Shown: piece by piece, positions 34,902 through 46,900 of the stretch
How the letters are laid out: each line of letters starts with the position of its first letter
How positions within the stretch are numbered: position 1 is the first letter of the stretch
DNA from: JBFHIJ01 sp963678775
GTDB taxonomy: Bacteria; Bacteroidota; Ignavibacteria; Kapaibacteriales; UBA2268
Direction: 5' to 3'
NCBI GenBank assembly: GCA_963678775.2
Contig: CAXXGR010000007.1
Location: 186,001 to 250,000 of the forward strand
Length of the DNA: 64,000 bases
Made by a program: the position numbers and the translations under genes
Notes under the pieces: generated by a model
What the model saw: the letters and a program-made list of their open reading frames with translations, nothing else
What the model was told of the DNA's origin: nothing
The model's database searches: none

Positions 34902-37900
34902 ATGAAAAACTTAGTGGATTTATTAAATTCTGTGAGAGAATCCGACAAAGGTATAACCTTTCTCAAAATAAATGGTGAAGAGTCTTTTTATTCCTATAGA
35001 TTGCTTTATAAATCCGCCTTAAATAGATTGCAGCAGTTCAGAAATCAAGGAATTAGTGTTGGTGATGAAATAGTTTTTCAAATATCTTCTGATATAATTT
35101 TTATCGAATCTCTTTGGGCTTCTATTATAGGTGGTCTTACAGTAATTCCACTTACTTTAGCCGATAGTAGCAGTTCGGAGCAGAAATTAAAAAATATACT
35201 GGACTTATTGGAACATCCAAAACTCATAAGCGACTCAGATACTATAATTCAAAATTATAATGCTTTAGATTTAAAAGGTACAGTTAAAGAATCCTCTCAC
35301 TTAAGACCAATATCAGCAATTAATCCTCTTTTGATTCAATTTTCATCCGGTTCGACAGGCTTACCTAAAGGAGTCATTGTGTCGCATGAAAATTTAATTG
35401 CAAATCTTGATTCTATGCGCTCATCACTTCAATTTAGAGAAGAAGAAATATTCCTGTCGTGGGCTCCACTTACCCATAGTTCCGGTATGATCTTAGCTCA
35501 CTTCAATGCTGTACGTGGTAATTATAATCAAGTTCAAATGAATCGAGATGTATTTATCTCAAATCCATTGGAATGGATGGTGGCTGCTTCGAAGCATAAG
35601 GCCACCTTTATATTCTCACCGAATTTTGGGTATAAATATTTACTATCTGCTATGAATGAAGATGTCGATTATGACTGGGATTTAAGCTCAGTTAGATATA
35701 TCATGAATGGTTCAGAACAAATTGCCGCAGATACTGCTCTCGAATTTATATCAAAACTAAAAAAATATAGACTCAATTCTAATGCAATGACTACTATCTA
35801 CGGACTTGCAGAGGCAACTCTTGCTGTAAGTTGTGACTCAGTAGCTAAGGATTTAGAATATTTGGATATAGAACGTAGTTCTATTAATCCGGGTAAAGGT
35901 GTAATAATAAAGGAATATAGCGATGCAGACACCATTAAAGTCGTTTCTCAGGGCAAAGCCGTTGCAAATTCTGAAATAAGGATTCATCATGGCGCTAATT
36001 TAGACGAAGGGTATGTTGGTGAAATTCAGGTAAAGAGTGATTCAGTAGTAAGCTCTTATTACAAAAATCCGGAAGCAAGTGATGCACTCTTAACTGAAGA
36101 TGGCTGGCTCAAAACTGGGGACCTCGGATTTTTAAGTGAAAGTAAGCTATTCGTTTGCGGCAGGCAAAAAGAGCTAATAATTATCAATGGCATAAATTAT
36201 TATCCTAATGACATAGAAAGTCAAATATCCCAAATTTCTAAAATACCACATAATCATATTATCATCTCTTCCAAAATAAATACTAAAACAGATGCTGAAG
36301 AAATTGTATGTGGCATTGCATCTACTGAAACTGTAAATTTCGATAACTTACGCAAAAAGTTTCTTCTCAATTATGGAATAAATATTGCTCATTTTAAGCA
36401 ACTACAGCACATCCCAACAACTTCAAATGGTAAAAAGCAGAGAATACAATTTGGCAGTGACTTTGAGATGATTGAGAAGAGAGCTGAAGATATTAACAAT
36501 ATTAGAAAACTTGATAAATGGGAAATTAAAGATTGTATAGTAAGAATTGCTAAGACTTTTACTGACGGAACATTTGATACCGCTAAAAACTTTGCATTCC
36601 AAGGTTTTAATTCGATTAAGACAGTAGAATTTGTTGCTGAACTATCAAGAGAATTAAATATTATTCTGGATGCGTTTGAAATATTTAATAATCCAAATGC
36701 GGACTTACTTTCCGATTTTATAAACAATAAAATATCAAATCCTCCAAACCAAAAAACTGATATTGATAGTATAGATTACACAGATGTTGCCATAATAGGT
36801 ATCGATTGCAGATTTCCTTTTGCCAGTAATGCCGATGAGTTTTACGATAATTTGATTACTCATAAAGACTGCATTACAGAAATACCAAAAAGTAGATGGA
36901 AAGTAGCTGAGATAAAATCTGACAAAATACAGGATATTCCTAATTTTGGAGGTTTTCTTTCAGATATTGACTTATTTGATAATGAGTTTTTCAACATATT
37001 ACCTATCGAAGCAAAGTCACTTGACCCACAGCAAAGATTATTACTTGAAACAACAATACATGCACTGGAAGATGCTAATATCAAAATTGATGATATTAAA
37101 GGTACAAACTGCGGTGTATATTTAGGTATTGCAAATAGCGATTATGCAACAGTGGAAGCCAAATCTAATGATTTAAAGAATATAACTCCTTATAGTTTCA
37201 CTGGATTTACACCCAGTACTGCAGCAGGTCGCATATCTTACTTTTTAGATTTGCATGGCCCAAATTTGGCTATTGACACTGCTTGTTCCTCATCTTTGGC
37301 TGCACTGCATTACGCTGCAAGAGACATCGCTAATCAAGAATGTGGAGTTGCTATTGTTTCAGGTGTAAATCTAATATTAAGCCCTGAAATGAACGTAGGC
37401 TTACATGAAATGGGGGTACTTGCAGAAGATGGCAGGTGTAAAACATTTGATTATAAAGCAAATGGATACGTTAGGTCTGAAGGATGTGCTACTTTGATAG
37501 TAAAAAGCCTAAAAAGGGCTGAGGCTGACGCTGATAAGATTTATGGTGTTATTAAAGGTTCAGCACTTTCACACGATGGTGCCAGTAATGGACTTACTGC
37601 TCCAAATGGTAAAGCTCAGATAAACGTAATGCAAAAGTCATTAGATATTGCCAATATGCAGGCCGAAGATATATGCTATTTTGAAGCTCATGGCACTGGT
37701 ACTGTCGTCGGTGATTTGCAAGAGCTAAATTCTATACAGATTGTATGTGGCACGGTCAAACCATATCATAGAGTAGGCTCAGTAAAATCAAATATAGGTC
37801 ATACTGAAGCCACAGCAGGCCTTGCAGGTGTAGTTAAATTATTAAAATCTTACGAAAATGGGACATTACCAGCCAATTTACATTTTTCTAAACTACCTGT

Positions 37901-40900
37901 CAATGCAGATTTAGAATTTACAAACTCAAACGTATTATCAAAGAATACAGATTTAGATGTTTTACTGAAGCATAGCCCCAATTCAATATTTAGAGCATCT
38001 ATAAATTCTTTCGGATATAGTGGTACCAATGTAAATCTTATACTTGAAAAATATAAGCAACAAGAAGCTTTGCCTAAAGTGATTCATACTTCAAATGCGT
38101 TAAGAGTCTTACCACTAAGTGCAATAACAGAGGCATCTCTTGATGAAATGATATTTGCGTATTCAAACTTGCTCCAAACAGAATCTGTTCATATCGATGA
38201 TTTGATTGCAAATATTGAAGATAAACGTACCGGCTATAATTTTAGAGCAGGTATCGTATCTAATAATGCTCAGTTAGCAGAAAAAGCAAAAAATCCTAAG
38301 CTAAGCCAAAATAAAGTAAATATTCTAAGAAGTAGCCGGAAAGTAGAAAGTAAAGGTATTGTATTTACATACCCTGGTGGTGGTGCTCAACGCCTAAAAA
38401 TGGGGCAGGAACTTATGCTGAAAGAGCCGGTTTTTGCCAAAGCAATGCAGGAGTGTGACACACTACTGAAAAAGCATATACATACTTCAATTATCGATAT
38501 TATTGATAGCGATTATGAGAAGTTAGGCAAATTAGAATATGCACAACCGGCATTATTTGCTATTGAATATTCATTGAGTCAGATGTTTATAAGTTTTGGT
38601 ATTACACCCTCGGCACTTATAGGTCATAGCACAGGTGAGTATGCTGCTGCTTGTATTGCAGGTATCATTTCTCTTACAGATGCTACAAAAATGATAGCAA
38701 TCAGAGCAAATTTGATGGATAATATCGCTACAAAAGGGAAAATGGTAGCTGTTTACACAAATGCTAAAGCGGTCGAAAGATATATCGATAATTATAGAGA
38801 TTTTGTAAGTATAGCTACAATCAACTCAACTGAAAATACTGTTATATCAGGTGTTTCAGAATATGTGGATGTAATAATCAAGGCTTTTGAATCTGACAAT
38901 ATAGAATATAAAGAACTAAAAATTTCCCAAGCTTCACATTCTCCTGTAATGGTGGAAATAATAGAAGAATATTATGATGTAATCAAGGATATCGAGTTTA
39001 AAGAATCTAAAATAGACTATTATGATAATATAGAAGGTAAAAAGTTAGAAAAAGGTAGAATCTTAGATGCAACTTACTGGTGTGATCACATTTTGAAATG
39101 TGTCAATTTTGCTAAAACTATGCGTAGTGTGAGACGAGATGCCTACCATGTATTTCTTGAGCTTGGACCTTCTCCGGTTCTGACCGGAGTTGGTTTGCAG
39201 GATTATCCCTATGATTTATTTATTTCTGCTTTTGAAAAAGATTTTACCGAACATGAGCAGATTCAGCGGGTGCTTGCCTCTCTATATGTCAATGGAGCAA
39301 ATATAAAATTCTCTTCTATTTATAACATAAAAGAATATAATAATATAAGCTTACCAAAGTACAAGTTTTCTAAAAAGCGTTTCTGGCAAGATCCTAACCT
39401 GGGACTATATCGGGAGCAGTCTAAAGTTATACAGGCAACATCACCTATACCGGAGCTAGATACAATGATAGAAGCTAAAAACTACAAAAATGAACTTCTT
39501 GATATCGTTTCTGAAAAAACAGGATTGGAAATTGAGCAAATTGACATTGACTATAGTTTCTTCCGGTTAGGTATGGATTCTCTTACCCTTGTAAAACTCA
39601 GACAAGAGATAGATAAACGATACTCACTTTCCATATCTATGTCTGACTTAATTAAAACTTATAATAATATAGCAAAACTAGCAGAATATATCGATAACAA
39701 CCTAATCAAAGAAGAAATCAATAAAACTGAAAAATTGCAATATGAAAAGCCATCTGCTGTACAAACTCAAAATATGCCAACAAACGAAGTGGTGTTGAAC
39801 TCTAACGGAAATGTTGAGTCTATTATCAATCAGCAAATGCAGATAATGCAGCAGCAATTGAATTTATTACAGCAATCTATGCACGTAAATAATGACCAAG
39901 TATCTCCTGCAAAAACCGTGAAAATTAAAGCAAAACCTGTAAATTTTCGTTCTCTGAAATTAGATAGTGATGGACTGAGTTATCAACAAGAGCAGTTTGT
40001 AAGTAAGCTCATAGAGCGTTATAATCAGAAAACACGTCGTTCTATGGAGTATGCGCAGCAATATAGAAAATCTCTTTGCGATTGGATAAACACTCTTTCT
40101 TTTAGATATAGTCTAAAAAAAATGAGTTATCCTTTTGTGTCTGCTAAGTCTCAAGGTGCTTATGTATGGGATTTGGACGGAAATAAATACATAGATTTGG
40201 CTAACGGCTACGGGGTACATTTCTTCGGGCATAGACCTAAATTTATAGAAGAAGCAATACTTAGACAGATAGAAAAAGGTTTCGAGCTAGGCCCGCAATC
40301 GGCAATGGTAGGAGAGACAGCTGAACTCCTTGCTCGTCTTAGCAACAACGAAAGAGTTACTTTCTGCAATACCGGATCTGAAGCAATAATGGTTGCTATT
40401 CGAGTTGCCAGGGCTAAAACCGGCAGAGATGAGATTATTATTTTTGGAGGTTCCTATCATGGAACATTTGACGGAGTTCTGGCAGTGCCAGACGACGCAG
40501 GAAATTCCCATCCAGTTTCTATCGGCGTTCCTGAAGGTATGATTGAAAATGTAAAAGTTCTGGACTATGGCTCTGAAGAAGCTTTGAGGTATATTAGAGA
40601 ACATGGCACTAATATAGCTGCCGTAATTTGCGAACCGGTTCAAAGTCGTAAACCTCATCTACAACCCAAAGAGTTTTTGAAAAAACTGAGAAGCATAACT
40701 ACAGAGAGTTCCACTACTTTAATATTTGATGAGGTAGTAAATGGATTTAGAATCTCTGCAGGTGGCGCTCAGGAATTTTATGGTATCAAAGCGGACTTAG
40801 TCACTTATGGTAAAGTGATTGGCGGAGGTATGCCTTTAGGTGTACTTGCCGGCAAAGCCGAATTCTTAGATTATATAGATGGTGGAGAATGGAATTTTGA

Positions 40901-43900
40901 GGATAAGTCAAGACCTGAAAACGATATCATATTCTTTGGTGGTACTTTTTGTAAACATCCTCTGACAATTGCTGCTTGCAATGCGGTTTTGAAAAAAATC
41001 GAAGCGGAAGGCGAGAGTATGTATCTTCGCTTAAATACTCTCACAGAGTCTTTCGTAAAACGTGCTAATAGCCTATTTGCAGAGTTACGAGTACCTCTGA
41101 CTTGTTCACATTTTTCATCCCAGTTTAGAATAGATGGATTAAATGAGTATAGTTTGTTATTAAAACCTATAGAGCTTGATATATTCTTTTATTTGATGAT
41201 ATATAAGGGTGTTTATTTCTGGGAAAGAAAGGTTAACTTTTTCTCGACAGAAACTTCTGAAGAAGACGTTGACTCTATACTTATTGCAATGAAGGAAGCT
41301 TTACTTGAAATGATAGAAAATGGCTTTTTCCCTGATGCCAGTAGAATTCTATCTCCCGTAAAAATACAAGAAGCCTCTACAGGTCAGAGAAGAATGTATT
41401 TGTTGAGTCAGTATGAAGGCGGCGAAATTGCCTATCACATTACGCTCCCTTTTACTGTCAAAGGTGACCTTAATTATAAAAAACTGGAAGAGGCTTTCAA
41501 TAAAATTATAGCAAGACATGAAATATTAAGAACAAGTTATTATTTGAAAGACTCCAATATAGTCGGTGAGGTTGATGATAAATACGACTTCAGTTTAACT
41601 CATTTTAAAATAGAAAAAGATATACAATCAAGTATTCATAACTTTATACAGCCATTTGACTTATCACAATTGCCTCTTTTCAGAGTCGGCTTAGTAAATA
41701 TTGATAAAGGCACAAATCTGATGGTTTTAGATGCCCATCATATTATATTTGATGGTATCTCTATTGCCGTATTAGTTGATGAACTTTGTAAATTTTATAG
41801 AGGAGTTGAGTTAGAATATCAACCGACTCAGTTTAATAAATTTCTATTTTCAGAAAAAATGTATTTCAATAGTTCACATTTCCATACCGATAGAGATTAC
41901 TGGTTAAAAAATCTTGCCAATTTGCCTTCTGCTCCTGAACTGCCTTATGACTATTCACGTTCGGCGAAGACTACTTTTGAAGGTGGTCAGCTACATTTTC
42001 AGATTAATGAAGATTTAACAGAGAAGTTAACTGGATTTGCAAAATCCAAAGGTATTACATTAAATACTGTTCTTCTAAGTATTTATGCAGTAATGATCAA
42101 CAAACTAAGCGGTTCGCAAGATTTTGTTATTGGTTGCCCGACTTCAGTGCGTTCTATTGATGCAAGCCTTGATACTACGATAGGATTGCTTGCTAACACT
42201 GTTCCTCATAGAGTTAATCTTCAAAATGTTTCAAGTTTTGAAGAATTCGCTAAAAATCAGGCTGTTCTTACAGCTGATAATTATGAGCATACTCATTATC
42301 CTATAGAAAAAGTGATTGAAGATTTGGCTTTAGAAACTCATGGTAACCGCCATCCACTATTTGATACTCTATTTATTTATGAGGCTGCGGATAACAGGCT
42401 GTTTAGTATACCTGATTTGAAATTTGAGCGCTTTAAATATGAAAAGCACACCACAATGTCTGATCTTGTATTTGAAGCAATAAAGGAAGAGGGAGTTATA
42501 AATTGCAGCATTGAGTTTGATAAAAACCTATTTGAAAAAGCAACTATCGAGAGATTTAGCGTCTACTTCAACAATATTTTATCTCAAATCTTAAATAGTA
42601 AAGATTTTATACTAAAAGATATAGATATTATGCCTACAGCAGAATATGAGCTTCTCAAATTAGGTACGATGGATTACGAACATGAGATAAGTCATAAGAA
42701 ACTTATTGAAATTTATAGAAATCAGATAGAAAAAAATTATCATAAAAAAGCTATAATCACATCCGACAATTCTTTTACATATAGAGAATTAGATATATTA
42801 TCTGATACTATTGCGTATTATATTCAACATTCAATTTCTCTAAAAGATACCAAAGTTGCAATCCTTTTAGACAGAAGTGAAAATTTAGTGGCTTCTATGC
42901 TTGCATGCTATAAGCTAGGTTTACCATATATCCCGTTAGATAAAAGCACTCCTAAGGAACGAAATAACTACATTTTAGTTGATAGCCAAGCTGATTTATT
43001 GATTACTGAAAATGATCAGACAATTTCAATTTCCCAGCTTTTACTTGATAATATTGACTTATCCAGAGAAAAAAAACCAAACTATGCAGAAGATTGTAAT
43101 TCTTTAGCGTATATCACTTATACATCAGGCTCTACAGGAAGACCAAAGGGCGTAATTATCAGGCAAGAGAACATTGTTGCTTTTGTGGAGAATTTTGATA
43201 AAGTATTTGGATTTGCATCAAATGAGAAGATATTAGCTTTGACTACTGTTTCTTTTGACATTTCCAATCTTGAAATAATTTGCTCTCTTCTTTATGGAAT
43301 GACAGTAGTGATGGCTTCAGAAGCGGAAATCAATAATCTGAATTTACTACAAAATTTGTGTAGAGTAAACGATATAGAAAATATTCAACTTACTCCAAGT
43401 CGCTGTTATTTGCTACTTCAGGAGCTTGGAATAGATTTTCTTAAAAGTTTTAAAACCATATTAGTTGGTGGAGAGGCAATGCCGATTTCCTTATATAGGG
43501 AGTTAACGGCTTTTGAAAATACGAAAGTTATTAATGTTTATGGTCCTACTGAAACAACAATATGGTCTAGCTCAAAGCAGATAAATAATCACAATCTAAA
43601 TATCGGCAGGGCTCTGGTAGGTGAGCGTATTTATATTCTTGACAAAGATAACAACCTATTACCGGTAGGTATGAAAGGTGAAATTTGCATTGCGGGTTCC
43701 GGCGTAGGAAATGGATATTTTAATAGACCAGAGTTGAATTCTGATAGATTTATCAAAACACATTTCTGTGATGATATTATTTATAAAACAGGTGATGTTG
43801 GTCGAATCAACAATCAGAATGAAATAGAAATATTTGGTAGAGACGATAATCAGATTAAAATACGTGGTTATCGAGTAGAATTAGAAGAGATTGAAAGTAT

Positions 43901-46900
43901 TGCTTCTTCTGTAGAAGGTGTCAAATCTTCTGTTTGTACTATTGATAATACAGAAACAACTGTTTTAAACCTGTTTTATATAGGTACGGTATCTGATAAG
44001 GAGTTAAGGAATATTCTTATAGAAAAACTTCCTTCTTATATGATTCCTACATATATCAATAGAGTTGAGCAGTTTCCGCATACACCAAATGGCAAAATTG
44101 ACAGGATTGCTTTGAAGATGGTCAGGAAAGAAGTAGAAATTAAAGATGTTCCTAATATATTGAGTACTAAAGAGTTTAAGTTTGTTGAAATACTGAAAAA
44201 AGTATTAGGAGTTTTGGGAGAAGTTTCCTTAGAATCAGACTATTTTGAAATAGGAGGCGATTCAATAAAAGCCATCAAACTCATCTCAGCATTATATAGA
44301 GCAGGAATAGAAACTGATTTCAAAACTCTATTTACTTCCGCTAACTTAAAAGAGATTATTTACAAATCTAAGTACTTAGACACAAGAGTGAGTATCGAGG
44401 CTGATTATAGCCAAAACGAGTTGATAGATCTGCTTCCAATGCAGGAAGGAATGATTTTTGAATCGATGGGTAAAGATAAATCAGTATATCATGAGCAGCT
44501 TTCCTTTAAGCTTAGAGGGGATTTGAATTTATCTAAATATCAGACCGCATGGCAGCGTGTGTTTTCTCATTTTGATATATTTAGATCTGAAATAGATACT
44601 GATGAGAACTATTCCTTTAAACGTAGAATAAAAGAATCACCAAAAGGTAAAATATTAGTATCTGAAAATAAAGATATTGAGTCTTTAAAAAGAATTGATT
44701 TAGAGAAAAATTTTGATATAGAAAGTATAGCATTATATAGACTTTATATAAATATTAGTAGTGATAATACTACTGATGTAATATTCAGTTATCATCATAG
44801 TATTTTAGATGGTTGGTCGCTAACTGTGATATTTGATTTGGTTAGAAATATCTATCTGAATCCTGAATATAATTTATCTAAAATTGCAGACTCCTATACT
44901 AATATTTCTAAAATGATTGGTAAACAACTAACTACATATTCTGTGAAAGAAGTTGTAAATACTCTGCTTAAGCCTACAACTTTTCAAGCAACACCATTAT
45001 GTGTAGTAAGAGTTGACCGCGATAATATAAAAGATTCAATCTCCACCCAATCTATTGAAATATCAGCAACTATACTTGATAAGCTAAAATGGTATGCTGC
45101 GAAACAAAAAGTAAGTCTGCAGAGTCTTTTACTTGCAGTATGGAGTCAACAGCTCTGCAAATTAAATCATACAAAATCTGCAGGTTTTGCACTTAGCGTA
45201 TCAGGTAGACATTATCAATATAGCAATATCGAGCAAGCTGTTGGCTTGCTTATGAATACTCTCCCTATTAGTGTTGGTAGTGAAAATAATATCAGCTCTA
45301 TGGCATCTTCGTTGCAGTCTAAACTTGCTTCACTGTTAGATTATCAACATGCGTCACTTGCAGAAATTATCACTGAAATGGGAAGGCATGACTTGTTTGA
45401 CCATATCATAGTTATTGAAAACTATACACCTACGAATCTTTCTGTGTCCGAAGAAATCCAAATAGAAAATATAGATTTCTATGAAAATACAAATACTCCT
45501 GCAGTTGTATATTTTAGTGTAGACAAAGAACTTACTGTTGTTATCAAATACCAGTCAATTTATGAATCTGATCGAATTATAGACTTTCTTGATAGCTTTC
45601 AGAAAGAGTTGGAATATATTGTTTATAGCCCTGAAGTTAAAAGTTTACCAAAAAAAGAAGAAGGCTCTAAGATTATTAGTCTTTTTGAAAAAATACTCGA
45701 AGTAAATAATATTAGCCTAAATAGCAATTTCTTTGAAAACGGCGGGCATAGTCTAAAACTTATTAGACTTATTACTTCGGTATATAAAGAATTTAATTAT
45801 AGATTGGAAGTCGAGGATATATATATAAATCCTACACCTTACCAGTTGGCGAAATTAATAGAAAATAGAGAGTCAGATGGTTCTGAGTTAGTTAGAGAAA
45901 TAGATCATCTGCCTTATCAAGATAAATATGACTTGTCTTATGCCCAAAAACGTCTCTGGTTATTTGCTGAGCGTTACCCTGAAATAACCTCCTATAATGT
46001 CTTTGGGAATTTAATTATTCAAGGTGATTTGAACCTTCCGGTTTTCGAAGCTACTATAAATGCAGTGTTAGAATTACATCCTATATTTAGAATAAAAATT
46101 GAAAATATTACCGGTGAACCTACTCAAATTGTAATGTCTAATCAGTTTAAACTGAGAGTACATGAGTTTAACACAAAAGCTGAAGAAGAAAATTATATCC
46201 AAGAGTTCTCTCAAGCTAAAATGTCTCTTGCTGATGGAAATCTTTTTAGAGTAGAATTAATCAAAATTGAAGATGCTAAGTACATTTTTCTGTTTAATGC
46301 CCATCATATAGTTTTTGACGGATGGTCAAATCATATCCTACTGCATCAAATCACTACTCTATATACTGCAATAAAGAATGGCAATAAACCACAGCAAGAG
46401 TCTGATATAATCAACTATTTTGACTATGCAAAATGGCATAATAAAGCTGTAAGTGAAGGCAGGTTTGATACTGAAATGAAATATTGGCAGCAGGAGCTAA
46501 GTAAAATAGAAACAAAATCAGTACTTAAAGGTGATTTGTCTGCTCAAATTAATCTTCCTGCTAAAAGCAACTATAAGGAATTAAAATTACATGACTTGAT
46601 TATATCTCGCAGATACTCTAAATTTACCATTTTATCAGCTGCTGTTTCGTTAATAATTTCCGCCGTTGAAAATTCTGATAAAGTAATAATTGGTATTCCT
46701 GTTTCAGGAAGATTCCCGGAAATCGAACTTTCTAACGTGATGGGGTACTTTATCAATACACTACCTCTAATTATAGACGTTGACAAAGAAATGACTATAG
46801 AAGACTATTTAGATTTAATCACTGTAAAAATAAGTCTTATAAACTCCAATCAGTCATATCCGCTTGAATTATTGGAAGAGATAAATGGCAAAGAGGATTT

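Noticed and set aside
44400..45600. Calling the second C domain of NRPS1 an epimerisation domain, because PCP1 has GGDSI
   Set aside because: It opens with LLPMQEGMIFES and has HHSILDGWS, condensation-type motifs; the E-type HHxxxDGxSWRIL is seen only at the end of NRPS2.
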